64,000 bases of DNA from Pseudazoarcus sp963975885. GTDB taxonomy: Bacteria > Pseudomonadota > Gammaproteobacteria > Burkholderiales > Rhodocyclaceae. The stretch spans positions 1 through 64,000 of the forward strand of contig CAXBIS010000007.1 of NCBI GenBank assembly GCA_963975885.1, read 5' to 3'. The notes under the pieces were generated by a model. That model ran no database searches. It was not told the origin of the DNA and saw only the letters and a list, made by a program, of their open reading frames with translations. The first letter of the stretch is position 1. Each line of letters opens with the position of its first letter. Both the position numbers and the translations under genes were made by a program. Shown piece by piece: positions 1 through 10,389 of this stretch.

Positions 1-84
1 CAAGACGGCAGTCTCCTGCCAAAAGTCCGATTACACAAAATTCAGCACACGCCCAAGTCATAAGTTCCGACCTAAGCCCTCCGT

Positions 85-1539
85 CTAACGGATCGTTTTC
101 CATATAGGCCTAATCAGTTCGACCATGGTAGTCAACCAGATCCGATTGAGCCACCAGCTGAACACCGTATAGCTAGCTGCCATGACCCCCGCTCCAACGA
201 TCAGCTCCCACTGGGCAGGAATAAACTGAATAATTGCAAGAGTGAGCGTAACTGAAAATCCACACGAAATTAGCGGGGGGGCGATGCTTGCTAAATACTC
301 GACGAGCCTTGCGCCGCATGCTGGGCGAACCAGATAGCGCCACGCCAGAACGAAAATCACCGTTTGAAGTGCGAGCATAGTCCAACCTAGGGCTATAAGG
401 CCCCCTTGCTGAGCTGCAAGCCAAAGTGGAGGCATCGTTCCGATGAGCAGCAGGAGATTCCAGATATGGGCGCGACGCGCCATTCCCACGGCGTAAAGAA
501 GGCTGCCTGATGGATTTCCGGTGGATCGAATCAATCCCCAGATCGCGAACAAACGGAAGTAGGGAGCGGCTGCCTCCCATTGATCTCCGAGGAGCACCGC
601 GACCAGTTCATCAGGAAACAGAGCCACAAGGCAGTAAAGCGGAAAATTGAGCGACGCCGTCATGCGTAGGGTTTTAAGGTAGACCGTGCGTACTGCGTTC
701 ATGTCGCCTTGAAGTCGGGCAAGCACTGGCAAACTAACCCGTGTAACCACGGGGTTGACCAGCGTGTTTGCGATACGAAGGCATTGTTCGCGAGGTGTAG
801 CGTAGATCGCTACCGCTGCTGGCGTTGCATAGACTCCCGCAATGAAGATGTCCGCTTGCATCCGCAATGTGTTCCAAAGGCCGTCTCCAACACGATGCAA
901 GCCATAGGCCAGGAAAGGTTTTGCATTCGCAAAAGACGAAGTCATAGTTGGGCGGGAGCCCTTCGACAAGAGAATCCAGGCGAGTGCGGTGCTCGTGGCT
1001 GATGTGACCAGCACTGAACCAACCAAGGCGTAGACCCCTGCGTCTTGGAAGGCCAGAATTAATGCAATCACGAAGCCAGCCAATACAGCCACCACTTCCT
1101 GTTGGGCGAGAAGGCGGAACTTGAGATCCTTCTCGGCGAGCACACGAAACAAATGCCCTGCGGCACTGATGGGGAAAACCAAGCTCAGCCAAAACAATAC
1201 CGGGAGAAGTTCGGGATTGCCGTAGATCTGTGCAATTGGCGATGCGGAAAGGGCAAAAACGGCGGCAAGGAAGCAGGCCAAGCCAAGGTTTAGCCAGTAT
1301 ATGGCAGAAAGGGTCTGTCGGTTCGGCCGAGGGAAGTGCATCAGGGCACTGCTCAATCCAAGGTCTGCGAGGATTGACGCGACCGCGGTGGCCGCCCCCG
1401 CCATCGCCATGAGGCCGAAATCCTCTGGCGCAAGTATCCGCGCAAGGATAATGATCTGCAGGAACTGGATAGCCGCACGTAGTACGGTGGATGCTGTGGT
1501 CCAGCGTGTGGATGAGAGCGCGGCGTATTTGAGGCTCAC
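85..1539 (-). CDS. Wzx-type polysaccharide/lipid-linked oligosaccharide flippase (MOP superfamily)
   Basis: A 484-residue, very hydrophobic protein with about a dozen predicted membrane segments. The N-terminal region (ARILAPEDFGLMAMAGA, about residues 33-49) is typical of the WzxC/polysaccharide-transporter branch of the MOP superfamily, which moves undecaprenyl-linked sugar repeats across the inner membrane. The length fits the family. It starts with GTG at 1539, 14 bases after the stop of the upstream P-loop gene, so the two are probably cotranscribed. The other genes of the cluster (GT4 glycosyltransferase, methyltransferase) support a role in surface polysaccharide export. Substrate specificity cannot be read from the sequence. 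Confidence 0.85.
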   Translation of the reverse strand: MSLKYAALSSTRWTTASTVLRAAIQFLQIIILARILAPEDFGLMAMAGAATAVASILADLGLSSALMHFPRPNRQTLSAIYWLNLGLACFLAAVFALSASPIAQIYGNPELLPVLFWLSLVFPISAAGHLFRVLAEKDLKFRLLAQQEVVAVLAGFVIALILAFQDAGVYALVGSVLVTSATSTALAWILLSKGSRPTMTSSFANAKPFLAYGLHRVGDGLWNTLRMQADIFIAGVYATPAAVAIYATPREQCLRIANTLVNPVVTRVSLPVLARLQGDMNAVRTVYLKTLRMTASLNFPLYCLVALFPDELVAVLLGDQWEAAAPYFRLFAIWGLIRSTGNPSGSLLYAVGMARRAHIWNLLLLIGTMPPLWLAAQQGGLIALGWTMLALQTVIFVLAWRYLVRPACGARLVEYLASIAPPLISCGFSVTLTLAIIQFIPAQWELIVGAGVMAASYTVFSWWLNRIWLTTMVELIRPIWKTIR

Positions 1540-1553
1540 GGTGGATGTTTGCG

Positions 1554-2717
1554 TTAAGAGCCGGTGGCGACCGGGGGCAGCGATACGTATTGATCGAGAA
1601 ATCGCGCGACGTTCTCTGTGAGTTCGTCTGGAGAACTGCTAGCCGGAATGCGAAAAATGTAGATTGGTATATCGCCTATCGTTGTTTTTAAGAAGGTTTC
1701 GCTAAGTCGTTCATAATCCACCCGACTGAACCCAGGTAGTTCGCAGTGAACGAGTGAAAGTCCGTCGGATGTCGAATCAAGATCTCCAATCTCATTTGGC
1801 ATAATATGCATTAGCTTGCTTATTAACTCTGAATTTTCAATCCTTTTAACTACAAAATCGCTAATTTGCGCCCGTTCCATAAATATGATGGCTGCGCAAT
1901 GCGCTCGATCGGAGACGGAGGGTGAGCCGAAAATTTCTTCGGCGTGGATTCTGCGTCGAGTCCTGAAAGGACCCTTGCGGAAAATGCGAAGGTTCCAGGA
2001 AATTAAGTCAAGCAAACTTCTTTCATTCAGGAGCTTTTTTCTAAGCTCATTGTCGCCTTTGACATTGTAGCCGTAGACCTGCATCCGTAATGGAGTTCTT
2101 ATAAGCTCTCCGCGGCTGCCGACTAGAGCAATGTCATCACTAAGGTAACGCCAGCCGTGATGAGCGACCAAGCGCATCATTGATGTTGTTTTGCCAACTC
2201 CGCCAGCCGCGACCAATGCGACTCCGTAGCCGTTTTTCTCGAAACTAGACGCATGAAAGTAACAGCCGATCTGCATCCTGGAAATGAGTATTGCAGATAC
2301 TAGATTGAAGCATCCATACATGAAGTTCTTTGCGTGCAACTGAGCGTCTGTTAAGTAGTTGCTGTCGAAAAATTGAAAAACTCTGCGAAGTAGGTATGGG
2401 TTTTTTTTGTACGTTGCGATGTCAAGAAGAAGCTCGGGCGCCTCCTCTGATTCGGTGTATTGATACTTCAAGTTATCGGTAAGCTTTTGGTATCCGCATT
2501 TCCAGCCTATATATTCTTTAGTTATTGTTGCGCCGACTGGAGGTGCAGGAAGGTATTGAACTAAGCGAATTGCAAGGTGGCAATTGGGGTTGTGATGTGC
2601 ATCGGGAAGGTGCGAGAACTCGGCGACTAGATAGTTGTAAACCTCGCCCTCGCCTTGGAGTGAAAACAAGAACCCACCAAGAGCCCATTTCCTCAATGTT
2701 TTAGTGCGAGTGTGCAT
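1554..2717 (-). CDS. HPr-kinase-like P-loop protein of a polysaccharide cluster
   Basis: A 387-residue protein with a clear Walker A motif (AAGGVGKTT, about residues 168-176) followed some 15 residues later by an SDD motif. This arrangement resembles HPr serine kinase/phosphorylase and PEP-carboxykinase-like P-loops. The first 150 residues match nothing I recognise. It overlaps the upstream glycosyltransferase by 17 bases and is followed 14 bases later by the flippase, so it belongs to the polysaccharide operon. Its DNA is strikingly AT-rich compared with the rest of the window. HPr-kinase-like proteins of unknown substrate are known from exopolysaccharide loci. The kinase call is by motif only, and a plain ATPase is also possible. 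Confidence 0.6.
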   Translation of the reverse strand: MHTRTKTLRKWALGGFLFSLQGEGEVYNYLVAEFSHLPDAHHNPNCHLAIRLVQYLPAPPVGATITKEYIGWKCGYQKLTDNLKYQYTESEEAPELLLDIATYKKNPYLLRRVFQFFDSNYLTDAQLHAKNFMYGCFNLVSAILISRMQIGCYFHASSFEKNGYGVALVAAGGVGKTTSMMRLVAHHGWRYLSDDIALVGSRGELIRTPLRMQVYGYNVKGDNELRKKLLNERSLLDLISWNLRIFRKGPFRTRRRIHAEEIFGSPSVSDRAHCAAIIFMERAQISDFVVKRIENSELISKLMHIMPNEIGDLDSTSDGLSLVHCELPGFSRVDYERLSETFLKTTIGDIPIYIFRIPASSSPDELTENVARFLDQYVSLPPVATGS

Positions 2718-3849
2718 TGTAAATCCCTTGCAGGGAATGGGTGCAGTGCTTTATGTCAAATCTCTGATTTATCGTAGAGGCGGCTGTTCGTGACAAGCTT
2801 GTGGAAAGCGATATATCTTTGAGTATTTTCACAGCGTTTATGGATAGATCGCTTATAGAGCCTTCTTTTGTTAGTACGCCGTTTGTGCGGTTCTGAATCG
2901 CATCGGCTGCCCCCCGCGCAGATGTTATTGTCGGAACTCCGCAGGACATCGCTTCCAAGATGGAAATTGGAAGGCCTTCGGCGTCGCCATTTTCAGATGT
3001 AATACTCGGAAGGCAAAATATTCGAGCTTTGTGAAGTTCGGATAGTACCTGATCAGAATTGCACGCGCCGAGGAACGTGACGTTAGATCCTAGTCGTGAG
3101 GCGAGCTGTTTGGCGGCGGGCAGTAATGGTCCGGATCCGATCATCACTAATTCTGCATCTGGTATTTCATCGAAAATTTTTGAATGGGCATAGATCATTA
3201 TCAGTGGGGCCTTCTTTTCTACCATCCGGCCCACGAATAATATGCGGTTTTTCCGTTTTTCAATGGGCAGGCCGGCAGGTTGAAATCTATCCGTGTCGAC
3301 GCCGATGTAGGATACAGTGACCTTGTTTTCGGGGATTCCGTATTTTATTGCGCACTCTTTGACGGCGTTGGAAACTGCGATGAAGTGCACTGCGGGATCT
3401 TGAGCCATTTCTAGCAAGCGGCGTGGGTACACTCGACCACGCAGTCCTCCGTGCCCGGATTCCCACCATTCCCTGTGAATGTTGATGTCAAAGCCATGAA
3501 GGGTTACCAGCATTGGAAGTCCCGCCGCCTTGACGCTTGGCCATATGATAGTTGCATCGGTTCCGAAGTGTGCGTGCACGAGACTGACGTTCAGATTTCT
3601 AAGTGCCGATACAGCGCTATGGTCTGGCGAATGGAGCCAGAAACGGGTTGCACCGGAAATTCGTTGGATAATTCCGTTCTGATGCGCAATGAGATGATGG
3701 TCCAGTCCGTCAAGCGATAATCCATCAGGAGTGCGACGGTAACCGAGCAAGATCGGTTGCCACTCGCGAAGCGCTTGGGCTTGAGAGCGAATGAAAGTTT
3801 CCGACAGCGGCAGCAAGTCGTGACGGAAGATGGCGACGCGTCTTTTCAC
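2701..3849 (-). CDS. Glycosyltransferase family 4 (GT-B fold)
   Basis: A 382-residue retaining GT4-type glycosyltransferase. It shows the N-terminal acceptor-domain pattern (LVHAHFGTDA near residue 91, LVTLHGFDIN near 115). The C-terminal nucleotide-sugar domain has FVGRMVEKKAP (about 205-215), FCLPSITSENGDAEGLPISI and EAMSCGVP, which contain the E-x7-E signature. It resembles WcaL/AmsK-like colanic-acid transferases, which add a sugar to a lipid-linked repeat on the cytoplasmic face. It begins with GTG at 3849 and overlaps the downstream P-loop gene by 17 bases. The sugar donor and linkage are not predictable. Confidence 0.85.
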   Translation of the reverse strand: MKRRVAIFRHDLLPLSETFIRSQAQALREWQPILLGYRRTPDGLSLDGLDHHLIAHQNGIIQRISGATRFWLHSPDHSAVSALRNLNVSLVHAHFGTDATIIWPSVKAAGLPMLVTLHGFDINIHREWWESGHGGLRGRVYPRRLLEMAQDPAVHFIAVSNAVKECAIKYGIPENKVTVSYIGVDTDRFQPAGLPIEKRKNRILFVGRMVEKKAPLIMIYAHSKIFDEIPDAELVMIGSGPLLPAAKQLASRLGSNVTFLGACNSDQVLSELHKARIFCLPSITSENGDAEGLPISILEAMSCGVPTITSARGAADAIQNRTNGVLTKEGSISDLSINAVKILKDISLSTSLSRTAASTINQRFDIKHCTHSLQGIYNAHSH

Positions 3850-3943
3850 TGGGTAAATTTAGCTGTTCTTTCAGGAGAGAGTGACGGCTAGGCAATCTTT
3901 GATGTGCGCATCTCGATGGAAAGCGAGGGGCCTGTTTGTGGAG

Positions 3944-4693
3944 TCAAGCGTGGCAGACCGGGACGACATCGGTGTGCCTTTCGCCGTGCATGGGTTTGAG
4001 GTGTGGGTGCGTCGATGACGGATAGTGCGTGCGGTCTTCGAAGGCGTATGTCTGGTGTTGTGCGGGGAAGTTGTCTGAGGTGTACAGCGTTACTGAGGAG
4101 AAATGCTTTTTATACCGATCGAAGTAATCTAGGCCGGGCGCTCTGACGTGCATCGATTCGAAGGGGTTGGGTTCCGGGTACTCGATGGTTCGCTCCGAAA
4201 CGAGAGGAACGGGCAGTATGGCCAAGCCGCCTGGCTTCAGGATGCGTCGCACCTCACGAATCGCCGCATCGTCGTCCTGGATGTGTTCGAGTACGTGCGA
4301 TGCATAGACAAGGTCGTATGTGCCAGACTCGAAGGGAAGGGCGCGCATGTCCACGCGATGTTGAACCCCAGGCATGGCAATGTCTGCTGTCTCGTAGTTT
4401 CCGAACAGTCTTTCAAAGGTGTGTCTAAAAAAATCCTCTGGGGCAAAGTGCAGAACGCGCATCCTTCGAGTATCGCGCGTCAGCAGGATCTTGTTCAGAA
4501 CCAAAGCCTGAAGCCGATGCCGCTCCAGAGAGCCGCATTTTGGGCATTTTGCATGGATCCGAAGCCCTGTCGCTGGCGAGATGTCTCTGAATGGCCCGCA
4601 ATATCGACAGACGGGGCATGTGAATTTCAGCTTGCGGGGATTCCGGATCCGGAAAAGCGCAGTTTTCAACCACGCTGGCAACTTGGGAGGCAT
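3944..4693 (-). CDS. Class I SAM-dependent methyltransferase with N-terminal zinc ribbon
   Basis: About 249 residues from ATG 4693, chosen because AGGAG lies 13 bases upstream; an extension to TTG 4792 is possible. A four-to-five-cysteine zinc ribbon (CPVCRYC, then CPKCG about 20 residues later) precedes a type-11 methyltransferase domain. VLHFAPED replaces the usual glycine-rich SAM loop, and DLVYASHVLEHIQDDDAAI and LKPGGLAILPVPL are the post-motif strands. The family is common in sugar-modification clusters. It is the first gene of the leftward polysaccharide group, 94 bases before the glycosyltransferase. The substrate is unknown; a sugar or glycolipid is the likely acceptor given the neighbours. 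Confidence 0.75.
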   Translation of the reverse strand: MPPKLPAWLKTALFRIRNPRKLKFTCPVCRYCGPFRDISPATGLRIHAKCPKCGSLERHRLQALVLNKILLTRDTRRMRVLHFAPEDFFRHTFERLFGNYETADIAMPGVQHRVDMRALPFESGTYDLVYASHVLEHIQDDDAAIREVRRILKPGGLAILPVPLVSERTIEYPEPNPFESMHVRAPGLDYFDRYKKHFSSVTLYTSDNFPAQHQTYAFEDRTHYPSSTHPHLKPMHGERHTDVVPVCHA

Positions 4694-4897
4694 GATGATC
4701 GGGGCACTCCTGATCTTGGTCGCGTCTTGATGAGATGTCTCGTTTGCCTGATGAGATCGAAGTTTGTGCCAAGGGCGGTCGAACAACCCCAAATTACGCA
4801 GGCTTAGTGTTGTATTTGAGCCAGTCTAGCCAAAGCGGCGCACACAGGCCATGGGCATGTGCTTGGTGGGGGTGTGGCGGGGTCGCATAATCGGGTG

Positions 4898-5461
4898 ATG
4901 CGCGCTGATCATTCCGCCCCCCTCAGGCTCGATTCGCAAGGCTGGCTTGGTTCTCCGGCCGTTCGTCGGCCGTCGCCCAACTTCGATGCCCGCCCGCCCG
5001 GTGCGGGGGTGGAGCTTGTCGTCGTGCACGCGATCAGCCTGCCGCCGGACGAGTTCGGCGGGTCGGGCGTGGAGTGTTTGTTCACCAATTCGTTGAATGC
5101 TGATGAACATCCGTACTACGCTGAGATCGCGGGTTTGCGGGTTTCGGCGCATTTCTTCATCCGGCGTGACGGGAAGCTGATCCAGTTCGTGTCGACGGAG
5201 GATCGGGCGTGGCATGCGGGGGTGTCGTGTTGGCGGGGTCGGGAACGTTGTAACGATTTTTCTGTCGGAATCGAGCTTGAGGGCTGTGACACGGTGCCGT
5301 TCGAGTCGGCGCAGTACAAGCGCCTGCGGGAACTTATTGCGGCGATCCGTGCCAGATACCCAGCGTTGCGTCACATTGTCGGGCATTCGGACATCGCTCC
5401 GGGGCGGAAGACGGACCCCGGGCCTTGTTTTGACTGGACGCGGTTGCGCAACGATGTGTAA
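4898..5461 (+). CDS. ampD: 1,6-anhydro-N-acetylmuramyl-L-alanine amidase AmpD
   Basis: This cytoplasmic zinc amidase cleaves the stem peptide from anhydro-muropeptides during peptidoglycan recycling. The 187-residue product from ATG 4898 fits AmpD. Zinc ligands are His44 (VVVHAIS), His163 (VGHSDIAPG) and Asp173 (GRKTDPG). The NDFSVGIELEG and AWHAG segments are also characteristic. An in-frame start 39 bases upstream (4859) would add residues without family character, so the later ATG is preferred. It is divergent from the polysaccharide methyltransferase. In other bacteria AmpD activity controls AmpC induction, but no ampC or ampR is visible here. Confidence 0.92.
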   Translation: MRADHSAPLRLDSQGWLGSPAVRRPSPNFDARPPGAGVELVVVHAISLPPDEFGGSGVECLFTNSLNADEHPYYAEIAGLRVSAHFFIRRDGKLIQFVSTEDRAWHAGVSCWRGRERCNDFSVGIELEGCDTVPFESAQYKRLRELIAAIRARYPALRHIVGHSDIAPGRKTDPGPCFDWTRLRNDV

Positions 5462-5482
5462 GCCCTTTGGGGTAGTCTGAGA

Positions 5483-5511
5483 TTGACAAGGTCCTGTTAA
5501 ATCAGGAAAAT
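5483..5511 (+). promoter_or_regulatory. Candidate sigma-70 promoter for the lytic transglycosylase gene
   Basis: A perfect -35 hexamer TTGACA (5483-5488), a 17-base spacer and a weaker -10 GAAAAT (5506-5511, 4 of 6). It lies just after ampD in an AT-richer patch and would leave a leader of about 230 bases before the ATG at 5748. It was found by eye and is not validated. Confidence 0.4.
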
Positions 5512-5747
5512 CGTCAGGCTTTGTGGGCGTGGCAGTGATGCTGCGCATTTGTGAAGGTGCGGCGCCGTACGGATGTGCGGCGCAGTCGGATGGCCGCGCG
5601 CACCGCGGGGCTCGTCGTCTGGTTGCGGCGGCGGGCTGAACAACCACTGTAATCGGCTTTCTGTCCGTGTTCCGGGGTGGAACGGAGCGCGGGGCCTCGC
5701 AGAAGTTTGCGAGCGCTGCCCGACCGACGATTGCAGCAGGAGGGACC

Positions 5748-6419
5748 ATGACTCACGCAACTCGTATTACCGGGCTGGCGGCTTCCGCTGGCCGGCTTCT
5801 GGCGCGAACCGCGCACGGAAGCGTGATGTTGATGTCGCTGTTCGCGATCCTGTTCGCCGCTGCGTATTACATGCAGGCCGGGGCGCAGGAAGCGCGAGCG
5901 GAGCGCGCCGAAGCGGTGTCGCTGGCCGTTGCCGAAGCGGAGCGCGAGGCCGAAGCGATGCGCCTGTCTTCCGAGATGGAGCGTGTGCGCGACTGGGTGG
6001 CCAAGCGTTATCGCGTGTCGTCCGATGCGCTGGAGCCGGCCTTTGTCGAGGTTGAAAACAGTGCGCGCGAGGCCGAGCTTGATCCGCTGCTGATCGTTGC
6101 GATGATCGCGGTTGAGTCGAGCTTCAACGCGCAGGCGAAGAGCCATGCTGGCGCGCTGGGCCTGATGCAGGTCATCCCGCGCTGGCACATGGACAAGATC
6201 GGTCACGACAACGACCACACGGTGCTGTTCGATCCGCGCTTCAATGTGCAGATCGGCACGCTGGTGCTGCTTGAGGGTTTGCAGCGTTACGGTTCGCTCG
6301 AGGCTGCGCTGCAGTACTACAACGGCGCGCGCCATGACCCGGAAAAGCGCTACACCAAGCGGGTGCTGTCGGTGAAGCGACAGTTGCAGCAGGTGCTGGC
6401 CAGTTCAAGCGGCGCCTGA
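5748..6419 (+). CDS. Membrane-anchored lytic transglycosylase (SLT domain)
   Basis: A 223-residue protein. The start at 5748 is fixed by a strong AGGAGGG a few bases upstream. One transmembrane segment (about residues 25-43) is followed by an Ala/Glu-rich, probably coiled-coil linker (about 45-80) and a C-terminal SLT-fold domain. The catalytic glutamate is Glu123 (AVESSFN), followed by GALGLMQVIP and YNGARHDPEKRY. Family members cleave peptidoglycan glycan strands to leave 1,6-anhydro-muramyl ends. These are the substrates recycled with the help of AmpD, encoded just upstream. A bidirectional terminator follows the stop. Confidence 0.85.
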   Translation: MTHATRITGLAASAGRLLARTAHGSVMLMSLFAILFAAAYYMQAGAQEARAERAEAVSLAVAEAEREAEAMRLSSEMERVRDWVAKRYRVSSDALEPAFVEVENSAREAELDPLLIVAMIAVESSFNAQAKSHAGALGLMQVIPRWHMDKIGHDNDHTVLFDPRFNVQIGTLVLLEGLQRYGSLEAALQYYNGARHDPEKRYTKRVLSVKRQLQQVLASSSGA

Positions 6420-6441
6420 GCCAAACAGCGCATCACAAGAA

Positions 6442-6467
6442 AACGGCCCGTTCGCGGGCCGTTTTTT
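6442..6467. terminator. Bidirectional rho-independent terminator
   Basis: A perfect 9-bp stem (AACGGCCCG, 6442-6450, with its complement at 6455-6463) closes a TTCG loop and is followed by a T run; an A run precedes it. It lies between two convergent genes (transglycosylase and aminotransferase) and can serve both. Confidence 0.9.
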
Positions 6468-6477
6468 CGTTGACTGC

Positions 6478-7656
6478 TCACCCGACGACGCGGCGGATGC
6501 GCTCGGCGGCTTCGACGAGTCGCGGGGTGTCGGTGGTGTAGGCAAAGCGCAGGTGACGGCGGGGTGCGTTGTCGCCGAAGTCGATGCCCGGCGTGGCGGC
6601 GACGAAGGCTTCCTCGATGAGGCGGCGGGCCAGGGCTTCGCTGTCGTCGGTCAGGGCCGAGACGTCTGCGTAGATGTAGAAGGCGCCCTGAGGCTCGGCA
6701 TCGATGCGGAATCCGATGTCGCGCAATGCCGGCAGCAGGGCGTGGCGGCGCGCGTCGAAGGCTTCGCGGCGCGCTTCCAGGATGTCGCGTGTGGCCGGCG
6801 CGAAGGCGGCGATCGCAGCGTGCTGGGCCGGGGTCGAGGGCGAGATGAAGAAGTGTTGGGCGAGTTTCTCGATTTCGCGCACGTATTCGGGCGGGGCCAC
6901 CAGCCAGCCCAGGCGCCAGCCGGTCATGCCGAAGTACTTCGAAAAGCTGTTGACCACGAACATGCCGTCCTGCGGGTAGCTGGCCAGCGCGGTATGCGGC
7001 TTCACCCCATAGCTCAGACCCTGGTAGATCTCGTCGACGACGATCAGCCCGTCGCGATGACGCACGGCCGCGCGCAGCGCGTCGAGTTCGGCCGCGTCGA
7101 GCAGCGTGCCGGTGGGGTTGGAGGGCGTGGCCACGATCAGCCCGAGCACGTCGTCGGCCCAGGCGATCCCGACCCCCTCGGCCGTGGGTTGGAAGCGCGT
7201 TGCGGCATCCACCGGCAGCGCGCGCGGCACGCCCTCGAAGCTGCGCACCAGATGGCGGTTGCATGGGTAGCCGGGGTCGGGCAGCAGCCACGCGTCGCCC
7301 GGGTCGGTGGTGGCGGCCAGTGCCAGCATCAGCGCGCCCGAGGCGCCGGGGGTGACGATGATGCGCTCGGGCGCGACGTCGATGCCGAAACGGTCCTGAT
7401 AGTGGCGCGCGATTGCCTCGCGCAGTCGCGGCAGGCCGAGGGCCGGCGTGTAGTGCACGTCGCCGGTGGCGATGTGGCGGGTGGCTGCCTCGATGACCGG
7501 CGCCGGGGTGGGGAAGTCCGGCTCGCCCACTTCCATGTGGATCACGTCGCGGCCGGCCGCTTCCAGTTCGTGGGCGCGGCGCAGCAGCTCCATGACGTGA
7601 AACGGTGCGATGTCGGCCATGCGGCGGGCCAGACGAGGACGGTTGGCTGAGGGCAT
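6478..7656 (-). CDS. PLP-dependent class I/II aminotransferase
   Basis: A 392-residue fold-type I aminotransferase of the AspC/AlaA-like group. The start at 7656 gives the expected N terminus (ADIAPFHVMELLRRAHEL). Diagnostic segments are MEVGEPDFPTP, VTPGASGALMLAL, ATPSNPTGTLLD, VVDEIYQGLSYG and VNSFSKYFGMTGWRLGW, the last with the PLP-binding lysine at about residue 240. It is divergent from the malic enzyme gene, with a 183-base shared upstream region. The amino donor cannot be fixed from sequence; aspartate, alanine or aromatic acids are all possible. The reading frame stays open upstream to 8376, but that part has no family character. Confidence 0.88.
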   Translation of the reverse strand: MPSANRPRLARRMADIAPFHVMELLRRAHELEAAGRDVIHMEVGEPDFPTPAPVIEAATRHIATGDVHYTPALGLPRLREAIARHYQDRFGIDVAPERIIVTPGASGALMLALAATTDPGDAWLLPDPGYPCNRHLVRSFEGVPRALPVDAATRFQPTAEGVGIAWADDVLGLIVATPSNPTGTLLDAAELDALRAAVRHRDGLIVVDEIYQGLSYGVKPHTALASYPQDGMFVVNSFSKYFGMTGWRLGWLVAPPEYVREIEKLAQHFFISPSTPAQHAAIAAFAPATRDILEARREAFDARRHALLPALRDIGFRIDAEPQGAFYIYADVSALTDDSEALARRLIEEAFVAATPGIDFGDNAPRRHLRFAYTTDTPRLVEAAERIRRVVG

Positions 7657-7839
7657 GGCGATCGGCTGTGGAAAATACGGCTGAAATGCTTGCGTGGCGG
7701 GAATACGATTGTGCCATGGTTCGCAATGCCGGCGTGCCGCCTGCGGAGCGCGCCCGCAGCGGGGTTGTGGCATTGTGGCATCATCGCTCACCCGAGACCG
7801 GCGCCTTGGCGCGCTGGCCTGCCGCACTCCGGAGGTCCC

Positions 7840-10116
<2,277 letters not shown>

Positions 10117-10174
10117 GACGCAGGGCATGTAACAGCCCTTTGCGTGATCACGCGGATCGTTTAGCCTTTGGACC

Positions 10175-10208
10175 CTGTTCGCGCTTGCGCTTTGGCAAGT
10201 GCGAACAG
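10175..10208. repeat. 14-bp stem-loop downstream of maeB
   Basis: Arms 10175-10188 (CTGTTCGCGCTTGC) and 10195-10208 pair with one mismatch around a 6-base loop. There is no following T run. It may be an intrinsic terminator lacking a U tract or an mRNA-end stabilising structure. Confidence 0.55.
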
Positions 10209-10213
10209 GCCCA

Positions 10214-10248
10214 GACGGCCCGGCGGCCGTGACGGTCGCCGGGCCGTC
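10214..10248. repeat. Perfect 12-bp inverted repeat downstream of maeB
   Basis: GACGGCCCGGCG (10214-10225) and its exact reverse complement (10237-10248) flank an 11-base loop, five bases after the previous hairpin. There is no T run. It probably takes part in termination or 3'-end protection of maeB. The AT-richer stretch that follows (about 10260-10360) probably holds the promoter of the next gene. Confidence 0.55.
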
Positions 10249-10389
10249 GCGCTGTCCGGTTTCGTGAATTTGTACCCTGACTTTGCGTGTGTTTTTGGCA
10301 ACATGCTTAAAAGAAGCTTGCTATCTGACTGGTTTTGTTCCGAAAATACAAGCCGTAACAGTTGCAGGTGGTGTGGGGGACCAGATCAG

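Noticed and set aside
3..22. Small hairpin at the left edge (GGCAG-TCTC-CTGCC)
   Set aside because: Only a 5-bp stem with no T run; not convincing as the flippase terminator.
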